From Phylloscopus collybita (Eukaryota; Chordata; Aves; Passeriformes; Phylloscopidae), in the NCBI GenBank assembly GCA_027886175.1, contig JAJNNQ010000027.1, positions 5,904,001-5,968,000 on the forward strand: 64,000 bases of DNA, written 5' to 3'. Below the pieces are notes generated by a model. That model had not been told where the DNA came from. It worked only from the letters and a program-made list of their open reading frames with translations, and searched no databases. Shown piece after piece: positions 33,504-43,350 of this stretch (within the stretch, counting starts at the first letter, position 1; each line of letters starts with the position of its first letter). A program made the translations under genes and the position numbers.

Positions 33504-33545
33504 CTTTTGATCGGAGGTTTCCAATGTTGCTGTAGTGTATTAAAG
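33504..33545 (-). other. Candidate small exon (42 nt)
   Basis: On the - strand the donor CAAAAG|GTAAAT is good; the acceptor GAGCATCTCAG is moderate, with a T-run further upstream. The frame that skips the first base is open (NTLQQHWKPPIK), enters with one base and exits with two, so it would join the 23911-23974 candidate without a frameshift, across an intron of about 9.5 kb. The phase match has a one-in-three chance. The peptide is not recognised. Confidence 0.18.
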
Positions 33546-33559
33546 CTGAGATGCTCATA

Positions 33560-33800
33560 AAAAAACCCTTTGTGTCAACATAGTAAATGACTCTAATTAG
33601 GCTGGTGGTGCAATGAAAATGCTTAATTCATTCTGATGAGGCAGAAGGAAGAGCTAAAATGTTTATAGACAATGGGTGAACAGGGAGATATAATGCTGAG
33701 TGCCAGCTTTAAATGCAAATTACCACAGAAATCTTTCCCTCTCCACCATCCCATTCCTCCCCCTTCCACTCTCTCTCTGTCGCCAGCACCACTCTGTAAT
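33560..33800. promoter_or_regulatory. Candidate conserved element with octamer
   Basis: It holds a consensus octamer inside AAATGCAAATTA (33713-33720), a SOX-like ACAATGGG 43 bp upstream, and CTAATTAGG / CTTAATTCA homeodomain words. Non-repetitive. The motif density resembles a neural or early-developmental enhancer, but conservation is untested. Confidence 0.33.
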
Positions 33801-35809
33801 CTCCTAGTGCAGTAATTAGAAGTGAAAGGAGCCACATAGAGGGGCCTCTAAAGGCAACACTAAAGAGAATTACAGAAAAAAATACCTACCTTTAATAGAA
33901 GACAGCACTATTTTCCAAAGTGCACCACCATCGCAGCACTTGGCATGGTGGTAGGATCAGAGAGGTGATAATTTGGAGGGGTATTACTGAAATGGGATGT
34001 AAATGTCTTTCATTTCTCCCTCCATCTGAACTGGCTTCATGTGTCTGTTCATTGGGCTGGGGCCACTTTGCCTTTTGGAAGAAGGCCAGGCCAGCAGCAA
34101 GGAACAAACATTTTGGGGGTGATAATTCTCAGAGTGTTTCTTCACCTCACCAGAAGTGTGGAGCTGCAAGTGGACAGGAGCTGTGAGCTGGAAAAAACAC
34201 ACCCTGGAAGTTGCCATAAGAGAGCAAACGTGGAAACCTTGCAAAGTCATCCTTAGAGATGCTTCTCATCACACTTGCAGTATCCCACCTTCTTTAAAAA
34301 GAGAATTTTTACATTTGGTGAGAAAGAAAAGAGAGAAGGGAAGAGGACAAAAAGGAAGAGAGAAAATGTTTGGTTTTCATACAGGGTGTGACACTTTTCT
34401 ATGAACATTCTCATTTGAAGCATCCAAAATAGCTTTATCTTGGGAGTTTAAGTGAAGAAATCCTCCTGGTGCCAACTTGACAGTGTCTCGATGCTTTAGG
34501 ATCTCCAGTATCAGCAATAAACAGCAGCATGCAGATGTGTCTTAGAGCTTCACATCTGGAGTCTGAGCCAAACCCACAGTTTTCTTCATTGTCTATGAAT
34601 TAAATGCTCTCAGTCTTGTTTCAGCTTTGAACAAATCCCCTTCTCCTTCCCACACACAGCCACACAAATCACCCCAGTACTGTGGAAGGTCAGATCAGGA
34701 GACTAGAAAATCTGTCACAGTCTGAGACTATGAGCCAAATGAACTCCTGGTAAAAAGCTGCTGAAATTACATTCTGGATTGAAAGCCCTGAAACAAAAAT
34801 ATTTTCTTTCCTCCTTGCAGCAGCATTTGAGCCTCAAGCTAAAGAACAGGTGAATATACCCTGAGGCACACAAACAGGATAAAGCAGACCTGGACTTTTG
34901 CCAGCAGGAGCTGGGCAGGGGAAAGGGGCAGGTATCAGGCAGAATTTTTTTGTGGGCACTAGGAATTTTTATCATCTCTCCACATTGACACAGCTGTGTT
35001 GTCAGTGGACAAGGTCATGCTCACTGTGGGCCCATCATTTAACACTGTGCTCACCTCTGCAGGCAAGCCTGGTGATGTGCCCTGCCCTTTTCTGCAGGTG
35101 GCCCGACCTCAGCAGCCCACCTGGGCTTGCTTTTTCTTGAGGGATTCAACACCCTTTAGGAAAGCTGCCAGAGACTGAGGTGTGCTGCTGCAGGTCAGTG
35201 CTCAGACCCTGCTGCCAGATCGTGTTATGTTACCAACTCCCAATAAAGCTGCATTGCCTGACTTAAAATACTTGCATTTTCTGAAAAAAAATACAAAAAA
35301 ATTATAATTTTTTTTTCCCTCCTCCCTTAAGGCCAGCACGCAGGAGAGATCCAGCTTTATCCCAGATTCTGCTCTGGGCAGAGTCACATTCCAGCAGGAC
35401 AGCCGTCACAGAGGTGATGCCACATTTGTGCACCACATAAATACAAGGGAGCACCCTCCCCTGCCTGCCTGTCCTCTGCTGCATAAACAGAAACCCCAGA
35501 CAAAGCTGGACTTGGGGAAAAAAAAAAAAAAAAGGAAAAATAGGCACAGCTTGCTTGTGCCTGCACTTCACTCCCAAGGCTCGGCTCTGCTCATTCATAA
35601 AAGATCTCCATCTGACCTGCAGAGCCACCTCCAGCCCCTGGCGTGCAGGTGACGCTGGGCTCTCCTGGAGGATGCCCCTGGGCACGGAGCCGTGTGCCAG
35701 CAGCTCCCTCTCCCCAGCCGCCAGCGGGAGCATCCCACCGTCCCCTTCTCCCGCTCCCTCTCTGTGTTTGCTCACTGAGACAGAAGCAATACCAGTTTGC
35801 AGCACAATA
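33801..35809. other. Non-coding stretch
   Basis: No gene is recognised. A 17-A run lies at 35518-35534. A - strand donor-like AAAG|GTAGGT near 33892 has a short open frame before it but no convincing acceptor. The 167-codon - strand frame at 35302-35805 contains a Phe/Lys artefact from the A-run. Confidence 0.5.
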
Positions 35810-35920
35810 AACCATGTAAAGGAAGCATCAATTAACTAGAATACATGGATATAGTATTTAATTAACTGTTAGGCTCACAGTTACCGTATGATGTCATGGA
35901 AACCTCGAATCTCCTGGGTG
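35810..35920. promoter_or_regulatory. Candidate homeodomain-site cluster
   Basis: CATCAATTAACTAG and TATTTAATTAACTGTTAG are two near-identical AATTAACT words about 30 bp apart, followed by ATGATGTCATGG. This could be a homeodomain-bound element. Inference only. Confidence 0.25.
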
Positions 35921-35998
35921 CTGCCTCACACATGCCAACCGGGAGTTGGAGCCATCGCAAATCCCCTGTAAAGTTTGAATCCTGACATTTTTTTAATT

Positions 35999-36059
35999 AA
36001 AAAAAAAAAAAAAAAGAAAGAAAAAAAAAAAAAAAAAAAGGAAAGGAAAAAAAAAAGAG
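35999..36059 (+). repeat. A-rich purine tract (A/G only)
   Basis: About 60 bp with only A and G: a 17-A run, then AGAAAG, a 19-A run and GGAAAGG words. The pure purine strand gives Lys-rich or Phe-rich translations that are not genes. Confidence 0.92.
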
Positions 36060-36244
36060 TTTCTGACTCTCTTAAGGATCTTTTGATTGACGTGTATGTG
36101 TGCACATCTTTGGTACTCCAGGAGCCCTGGGTGGCATTGCTCCCCTGTTCACAGGCACTGTCACCAGCCAGGGCTTCGTGTGGAGAAACCACAAGAATGA
36201 GCCCAGAAGGCTCTGTGGAAATAAAAAAAAGAGGGCAAAATCAT

Positions 36245-36345
36245 ATTGGATGGGCTTTCAAGGGTATAGGAAGATATACATTGCATTTGCACTATTTTTG
36301 GTATGAGGATCTCAAAGCACTTTGCAAAACAGAGATGCAAACATT
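36245..36345 (-). mobile_element. MIR/CORE-type SINE 3'-tail fragment, antisense
   Basis: On the - strand it reads GCAAAGTGCTTTGAGATCCT followed by AATAGTGCAAATGCAATG, close to the shared 3' tail of amniote MIR-like SINEs (AAAGTGCTTTGAGATCCT ... AAGTGCAAAGTATTATT). The SINE probably continues at 36745-36885, with a CR1 insertion between. Confidence 0.55.
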
Positions 36346-36360
36346 TGATGTTGATTGAAC

Positions 36361-36624
36361 AAGGGCATGTAGTGACAGAACTAGGGGGGAGTGCCTTAAA
36401 CTGAAAGGGGGTAGATGGGATATTGGGAAGAAATTCTTCCCTGTGATGATGGTGAGGCCCTGGCACAGGGTGCCCAGAGAAGCTGTGGCTGCTCCTGGAT
36501 CCCTGGAAGGGTCCAAGGTGAGGTTGGATGGGGCTTGGAGCCACCTGGGACAGCAGAAGGTGTACCTGCACATGGCAGGGGATTGGAATAAGATGGTCCC
36601 TTCCATTCTGTGGGATTCTGTGAT
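36361..36624 (+). mobile_element. CR1 LINE 3' end, 5'-truncated
   Basis: GGCATGTAGTGACAGAACTA, TTAAACTGAAAGGGGGTAGA, GGAAGAAATTCTTCCCTGTG, GGCACAGGGTGCCCAGAGAA, GGTTGGATGGGGCTTGGAGC and CATGGCAGGGGATTGGAATA occur in the canonical CR1 order, and it ends in CATTCTGTGGGATTCTGTGAT (octamer-type repeats). At 264 bp it is the longest CR1 here. No coding capacity. Confidence 0.95.
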
Positions 36625-36744
36625 TTCCTGGCTCTTAGTTCAGTATGAAAAATCATTTAAGTCTGTAACTTCTTGCTCAGCACATTCTAGAGAGGCATCC
36701 AGCCCCAGCTCAAATACCGAAAAATGTAGCCTCCATTTAAGAAG

Positions 36745-36885
36745 CAAGTGGCATTTTACAGGATTTTACAGGACTTACAGAAGCTGAGGCAATTTAAAGA
36801 AACTGAGGCAAAGAGAGGTGGGGCCATGGATCCAAAAGTCAGTGTCAGTTGAGAGCCAGAGCAAAGGACAGAGGTGAAACACTCT
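36745..36885 (-). mobile_element. MIR-like SINE body fragment, antisense
   Basis: GCATTTTACAGGATTTTACA, then GAAACTGAGGCAAAGAGAGG followed by GAGAGCCAGAGCAAAGG, resembles the reverse complement of MIR bodies (CATTTTACAGATGAGGAAAC ... TGAGGCACAGAGAGG). It has the same orientation as 36245-36345, consistent with one element split by the CR1. Confidence 0.5.
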
Positions 36886-37589
36886 AGACATGTTTGTGCT
36901 GACCAGAGAGAGCCAAGTGGAAGAGGGAGCAGCACCCTCACGTGCTGCTGGCAATGCCCAAGCACTGCTAATCCCTCAGGAAGTGCCCAGAGTCCCTCAG
37001 CCTCCCTGCCCACACCAGCTCTGCCAGGGCCTCTCACTTCCCAGCCCTGGTTGTGCCTCCTTGAAGAACTCTTTGATAAAGCACAGGTCTGGTTTCCACA
37101 GGACCAGGCTGCAGCAGCAGGTACTGGAGGGGGCTCCTTGCAGCCCATAAGCAAATACCAACAATCATCCTCAAACCACATCCCCACACGTGTAATTTTA
37201 CATCTCCAGCTGTAAACATTAATACTTTAATTCCATTTACTGAGGGATATTTGTTGCCCAGTACTAATTTTGTCCCAACACCTTGAATTGCAGGGAAAGT
37301 CCTGTATGAAAACCCATTAGGCTGAGATGTATTGCATACCTTCCTTAAGTACTCTGACAGCAGAACATTAGACTTACCCAGACTCAGACAGGTAAGCACA
37401 GTGTTATTTTCTGTGAATGAAGGTGTGTGTTCATTCTCTGTATCCATTGTCTATGTTTATGTGGGAATTAGTTTATGGATCACTCCTGACAGAGCTGCAG
37501 CGCCCTCCCTTAAGGGCATTGCTGATATATTACCTTTGAAAGAGAATCACAATTTATTCATTCAAACACAGAGCTAAAGATAGATGTGC

Positions 37590-37860
37590 GCAGGAATATT
37601 TTGAAATATTGCATTATATATAAAATGAAATAGGGGGAAGCTAAATTACACAGCTATAATTACTCAGAGTTCAGGTGGCATCGTAAATAATCTATTCACA
37701 ACTCGCTCAGTGTTTATTATGTCAGAGCAGAGCAATATAATTAACATGGTATAGACAGGAACTGTGCAAGGCAGATGCCTGATACACCCAGATCAAACCC
37801 ACTAGGACACAAGCATAAAAACACACAAACACACGCTATGCCATTCATAAAAATTCATGT
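37590..37860. promoter_or_regulatory. Candidate conserved AT-rich element
   Basis: Non-repetitive DNA with GCTATAATTACTC, GTAAATAATCTATTC, ATATAATTAACATGG and TATGTCAGAGCAG words. Homeodomain-rich and low in CpG. Motif-based inference only. Confidence 0.27.
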
Positions 37861-38985
37861 GAAAGTGAGGAGAAATAAGGTAAAAAAAGCAACAGCTTGA
37901 AAATGCTGAGGCCCCAGCCCTGCCAACAGCACCAGCATGTCTTTGGGAAAGTCATAGTTAAATTTATGGACATGCTTCAGTGTTTACATTGCAGGGGCAG
38001 AGGTGGTTTTGCATTGGCTGCGTTGATGCTACCTAAGAAATTCTTTCTGTGCTGCTCTAAAATTGGCTTCCTGGCTGTTAGAAATGAAATTGTTACAAGG
38101 AATAAGAAGCTGTCAAACAACACTTGGAATCTGAAAGTCATCATCCAATCCTTCCCCACAAATACAGCAGTTCAGATGCTGCAATTGAATTGCTTGGAAA
38201 TTATTTTAAAAAAGGGGGTTAGGCAGAAAACCAAGGAAAACATCAAGAAAATCAGAATACATTATGAAGGGGGGAAAAAAGCCCTAACATCAAGAGTGCC
38301 AGTACAATAGTGAAATTTGTAAGAAAGTATCACCTGTTTCACCTTGAAATCACAAGATTTGCCCATTCAAAGTCTTGCTTCCAAAAATTTTACTCACAGA
38401 GTAAAATTCATATTTACCTTAGCACTGAAACAAAGTCTCAGAAACACATGAAGGTACCTCTCACAGGCTCAAAGGAGGAATGAGATAAGCAGGTGGGAAA
38501 CCTGAAGTCCACTAAAGAAACAGAAACTTAGAGGAACAGCTTTCAAGAGGTTTGGTTTGGGGTTGCCATTTGTTTATGTATTTTTTTTTTCTAATTCTGT
38601 TTCTGTATCAGGGAAGAAATAGAGCAGGGGAACAAAATCCCACCGTTGCCCCCAAACTGGAGGTGAGAAAGTGAGTCAGGAATCAGGTTTTTCCCTTTAC
38701 ACCTTCTACTCTTTTCTTCTGTAATCACTATTTGTGGACAGCTTATTACCTGCTTCTCTACTGAAAAGAGACCCAACAAATATATGAGCAGAAGAGTTTG
38801 AAGTTTGCTCTTTTGCTGGTTTATTGGTCTCTTTTCTCTAAAATCAATCAGTTTTCTCTGAGAGCAAGAGAACTTTCCCCATCAACCACCAGATCTCCAC
38901 TACCATGAGGAGTCCCTCTCCAGACTCAATCATACCCTCCAAACAGGAACCAGAGCAAGCCCAGAGGACACATCCTTTGACCTGT
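37861..38985. other. Non-coding stretch
   Basis: No gene is recognised. The 137-codon + strand open frame at 37897-38310 is the cleanest long frame in the window, because it is not low-complexity at its start. It has no recognised domain and ends in a Lys-rich segment from A-rich DNA. I treat it as chance. Confidence 0.5.
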
Positions 38986-39047
38986 GGTTGCTGGATTTGG
39001 GGATCTTTGAGGTCTTTCCCAATCTTAATGATTCCATGATTCTGTGA
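38986..39047 (+). mobile_element. CR1 LINE terminal fragment
   Basis: GGTTGCTGGATTTGGGGATC, GAGGTCTTTCCCAATCTTAA and TGATTCCATGATTCTGTGAC match the extreme 3' end of CR1 subfamilies whose tails read GGTCYTTTCCAACCTTAATG followed by ATTCTATG repeats. Only about 60 bp remain. Confidence 0.75.
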
Positions 39048-39206
39048 CTTGAAGGGCTGCAGCCCAGCTTCCCACAGCACCACCTGGATTTGAATACACA
39101 ATTTGTACTGAAGACAGACAGATGCCCAAATAAGCTGAGTTAAAAAAAAAAAATAATCATCATTCCAATCAGCTGCACTGCAATCACAATTTCCTTTTTC
39201 CTGCAG

Positions 39207-39294
39207 TTGAATTGGAGGTAGAAACAGTGTCCTTAAAGAGTTTTGGCCCAGCACAGAGCTTGTTCTTGGCCCATCTCATCACCTTGCAGTGAAG
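39207..39294 (+). other. Candidate exon (88 nt), non-coding or terminal
   Basis: An excellent acceptor (CACAATTTCCTTTTTCCTGCAG) precedes it and the donor GAAG|GTGAGC follows. One frame is open for 28 codons but stops at TGA two bases before the donor; the other two stop early. An internal coding exon is therefore unlikely. A non-coding RNA exon is possible. Confidence 0.2.
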
Positions 39295-40020
39295 GTGAGC
39301 TGGAAGTGATTCAGAAAGTTGGATGCAGAGCAGAGGGAAGTGCTGTGTCTTTTATTAAATAGCATCTGCCCTTCTATTGGATATATTACTTTATGCCAAG
39401 TGGTGTGGATTTTTTTTTTTTTTTAAGTAAAGAATATTTAACGTCACATAACAAGAAAAATGGTCCCTTAAATTATTTGTGGCATGTCCTCTGTGCTGTG
39501 GAGGAACAAAGCTCACTCTCCCAATGTGCTGCACCAGAGTCCATGAGCAGACAGTCAGGAAAGAATTTATGGTCCCTGGGGAGAGATCTGCTTGGGTCCT
39601 GCAGAACAAGATAAAATATTTGAGGGCTTTTTTTCCTTCTTCTCTGTGGAGATAGCAGAGATGAAAGATGTAAACCTGTTTCCCAGGTACTAAGTCTCCA
39701 CCAAAACACCTTTCTCTCCTGGAAGTCAGACTTGAGCTTACAAAGTGAAGTTAATCCAGTTTTATTTTCATGATACATTTTTGTCTTGCTAAGAAATTTT
39801 CCAGTGTGAACAAGAATTCTCCAAAGGCCAAAACCAAACTCTGAAAAAGGCAAAAGAAAGCAGCACACTGGATTCCCTTCCCCTTGGGCCCTCATGATTT
39901 TTTTTTTTTTAATGGGATGCCCTTGTGACACACTTTATGATTGTTATTATTTGTGAGTGCTTGCAGAGGCCACTCCACCCAGGTGTGACCATGGAAGATG
40001 ATCTTGCTTCCTGTTTTTAG

Positions 40021-40072
40021 ATGCTGCAGTTCTTGGCTGCTCCCTTAGGGCCAAGCAGAGCTCAGGACTCAG
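40021..40072 (+). other. Candidate exon (52 nt)
   Basis: The acceptor CTTGCTTCCTGTTTTTAG precedes 40021 and the donor ACTCAG|GTAATG follows. The frame starting ATG CTG CAG is open across it. No recognised product, and likely a pseudo-exon. Confidence 0.17.
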
Positions 40073-42154
40073 GTAATGGTCACATCTTGGAGACAGGAGC
40101 CAGCCTGACCCAAAGGCCTCTACCAAAGAAACAGCAGCTTTTCTGTGGTCCCAGTGGTGGTTTGGATCTGGTTTGTAACTCCTGTGTCACCAGGATCTTC
40201 AGTGGTGCCCCTTCCTTTGCAAAGGCTCTTCTCCCTTGTCAGCCAGAACAACTCAGACAGGTAAATCATTTCAATAAATAAATAATTTGTTTTGCTGATC
40301 CTGCTTTGAAATCTGCTATGGATAATGCACCAGCTTCAGCCCAAGCACGTGGAGCATTGCCTTTAGGAAGTCAGCAAACACTCAAGAGTGACAAACTCTG
40401 GCTGATGCAAAGTGCCAAAGGATCATTTAATCAAGAAGTGCCATAGTAATTAATACTACCTAAAAAATCACCCTAATTTTTAAGCACATCCCATGAGCAG
40501 ATAGGTGCCTTCAATGTTCATTTTCCAGCCTGAACCACACACAGTTTTAATACAGAGCAGGGTAATAGGCAGGGGTTGAATGGCAGCACCAATGCTGCTC
40601 ACATCTCCCCACTAAGGGGTCCTGTTTCCTGCAGGCTGCTGCAAATTGCACTTGGAACCACCTTGGGAGCAAAAATCCCAAAACTGATTCCATGAATCAA
40701 TGGAGGAAAATAATTTGTGTCTCCAGATGAAAAATGGTAGAAGTTATAAGCACCCAAAGCAAGCACCAGCATCCACAGAGCCCCTCTGGTCTCAGCCTGC
40801 TTCAATTCCAGCTGCGCTTTATTTACTTTTTTTTCTTCCCCAAGATTCCCCCCCACCCCCCAAAAATCCCTCTTTAAGAGACTGATTTCTCTGGAAACCA
40901 GCACATCAGCAAACTGCACATCCCACTTTCTGGTAAGAAGATTTCAAAGGTGGCTGCAGTCCTCCCTTCTGCTGCAGGGAAGTGGAACTAATTATCCCAC
41001 AGCTCTGAAGCACCAGTTTTGCCCCTGGATTCCCACCCAGGCAGTCCCAACACACGGGACAGTCTCTGCTGCAAGAGCATCAAGGCACTCTGGATGGAGT
41101 GACAACAGCAGTGAGAGATTTGATCTTATTCTATTCATTTAGAAACATGTTTATGGCAGGCTGGCATGCATTTCAATCCAAACCTCACTCTCTTTCTGTA
41201 GCATCTGCAGCTCCCAGAACCTGCAAGTGTAGGCAAACACACTGTTCTGTAAAAACTGAAGATGTAGGTCAGAATGGGAAAAAAAAAATAAAAATAAATT
41301 GAGTCTGTGTTATCTGAGCTCTTTCACAATTCCACCCAGGTGTTCTGGTGTCTCAGCTCTCTTAAAAAGAGGGGCTAAGCATAGAACCTGGGCTCTGTGC
41401 ACAGCTGGTGACACCTCTTGCAGTATTATGGAGACAGAACCTGCTCCATTTCACAAATGGACTCGAATCCTCAAATCTGTACAAATATTTAAACTTCTAC
41501 TCCTCGTCACCAGTGAGCTCTGGGACAGTAACTGCTGCAAGACTCAGACTGAAACAGTGAGGAGCAGAACCAGAAACATACCCCCCATCACACAGCCACC
41601 CAAAATCCTAATCCCACACCTCGTCCTGGGCCCCAGCCCTCCCGTGGCACCCTCAGCAACAGCCAGCTCCCCTCGTGGCAGCAGTTCAGATCAAGGCTAA
41701 TTGTATTTGAATCTACAGGGCACCAATTTTCCAGCAAAGGGGTTTTAATCTAACATGCAGATCTCTTGTCTACATTCACGTCACCCCAGAGACCCATAAC
41801 ATAGGTCATTTGTGCATACACAATCTCAGTAATAGGATGCACAATTTTAAAATGGCTAAATCTGTAGCGTAGAGAAAAAATGTTATTACAGGAGGAAGAA
41901 GAAAAGATTAGCTCACAGGCTAAGATCATGTTTGCCAAGTTTCCACCCAGAGAATTATTCCAGTACCGAATTCTATGCTACCAAAATAACGGGTTTATAC
42001 AGCAGGCATTGTGCCAGCTTTTTGGCTATAATTATAGTGTTTTCCTCTCTCAAGTTCTTTATTGATATCTGGATTTTTTTTTTTTTTTTAAAAAGGAGGA
42101 GGTGGAGAAGTGATTTTATACGTTCAACAAACTACAGCAACACTTGATGCAGTT
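40073..42154. other. Non-coding stretch
   Basis: No gene is recognised. 41880-42065 carries a 61-codon open frame in AT-rich unique DNA that may simply be a conserved non-coding segment. A T-run occurs at about 42075-42089. Confidence 0.5.
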
Positions 42155-42180
42155 AAAAAAAAAAAAAAAAAAAAAAAAAA
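42155..42180 (+). repeat. Poly(A) tract, 26 A
   Basis: Uninterrupted A run followed by GGTTGTGAGGGGGGG, so an A-run abuts a short G-run. Confidence 0.95.
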
Positions 42181-42727
42181 GGTTGTGAGGGGGGGGCAAG
42201 TTTTAACAACCTGCCAGCCTCCAACTTCACAGGAAATGTCAGTGCCACTATCAGACTTTAGAGAAACCCCAGGGATCCATTACTGCAGTTTGAAGATGTC
42301 CCTGCACTTCCCTTTTAAGTAAACGCCGGAGCTGCTTGCTTCATTCGGCTGCTGCTGTGCTGCACAATATTCCTTTGAGGAGATGCTTTGCAGTGACAAA
42401 ATAACTGCTGACAATGTGAATACCGGCTTCGTTTTAATTTTGTTTTACATTTTCTTTGGTATGTTTTGATCCTAAAAAAATCTTTAGAGTGCAGTTTTTT
42501 ATTTTTTTTTTTTTTATGGTAATGAAGCAACTATTTCTACAGAACCACGGAGTCGCTGCTCCTCCCCTCCACCACCCCTCTCCCTTTTTCCTCCCCCATC
42601 CTGAGGGAGCAGGTTGTGAAGGAATGACACATCCTCAGCACAGGTTCAGTAAAGGAAAGAGGTGGAGGGGAGGAGAAGCACCCTAGAAAAAGCAGTGACA
42701 CAAAATAGGGCAACACTTCTCTCTCTC

Positions 42728-42750
42728 TTTTTTTTTTTTTTTTTTTTTTT
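42728..42750 (-). repeat. Poly(T) tract, 23 T
   Basis: T run preceded by CTCTCTC, directly upstream of the TATA box at 42757. Confidence 0.95.
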
Positions 42751-42756
42751 GCAAGC

Positions 42757-42788
42757 TATAAAAACAAACATTGAAGAACGTGACGTCA
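42757..42788. promoter_or_regulatory. TATA box plus perfect CRE
   Basis: TATAAAA (42757-42763) lies 18 bp before a perfect palindromic cAMP response element TGACGTCA (42781-42788). A + strand start site would fall close to the CRE. The next ATG (CAACATGACGGCC) opens only 14 codons, and no splice donor or island makes this a convincing promoter. CREB/ATF binding is plausible; the promoter function is inference. Confidence 0.3.
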
Positions 42789-42959
42789 ACATGACGGCCG
42801 GGGAATCGAGCCCTTGCCACAGTCAGTTCTTGTAGGAAATGCTGCTTCTCCATCCTGTCTCCATCCCAGAACAGGCAGCCAAGGGTAGTAAGTCCCAGCT
42901 GAGGAATCTCTTTCTCAGGGGTGCATTTGGCTGAAACCTTAAATTTCCTGAATCCAGGA

Positions 42960-43350
42960 TATTAGCAATATACTTCTGAAAACCACGGCTTTTCTATCAT
43001 CTTTTTTAATTCTGGGAAACTTCACAAGCACTTAAATTAAAATTCCATCAGCCCTGAACCCGGGAACAATTAGCCCAGCTGAAGATGATTCCTGATAGTC
43101 TTCTGCACATAATAACCAATATCCAATATACCTCAACATTGTGAGGATCTCTGTAAATGAAGTGACATCTCTTGCTGGACAAAGCCTGGAAATGTTATCC
43201 TTGGGTGATAGGAATCCTAAGGGGACAACTATTCTCCCCCGTTCCAAGGCTTACTTAATTGTTCCAGTTGCTGGAAATTTTAAACAATTTCCCCAGCCAC
43301 TCTGCCAAGTTGCGTTAAGCTCTTTGTCTGGCTGATATGCCAACCAAAGG
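42960..43350. promoter_or_regulatory. Candidate conserved element
   Basis: Non-repetitive DNA with AGCACTTAAATTAAAATTCC, GAACAATTAGCCC, CTTACTTAATTGTTCC and TTTTAAACAATTTCC words, SOX- and homeodomain-like. No open frame longer than about 70 codons. Motif inference only. Confidence 0.25.

Noticed and set aside
33892..33945. - strand donor-like AAAG|GTAGGT with a short open frame before it
   Set aside because: No convincing acceptor with a polypyrimidine tract at a suitable distance, and its phase does not match the 33504-33545 candidate.
37494..37512. CTCF-like GCAGCGCCCTCCC
   Set aside because: Only part of the core matches and degenerate CTCF-like words are frequent in GC-rich patches.
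37897..38310. 137-codon + strand open frame
   Set aside because: Composition is ordinary at first, but there is no recognised domain and the end is Lys-rich from A-rich DNA. A frame this long is expected somewhere in 64 kb by chance.
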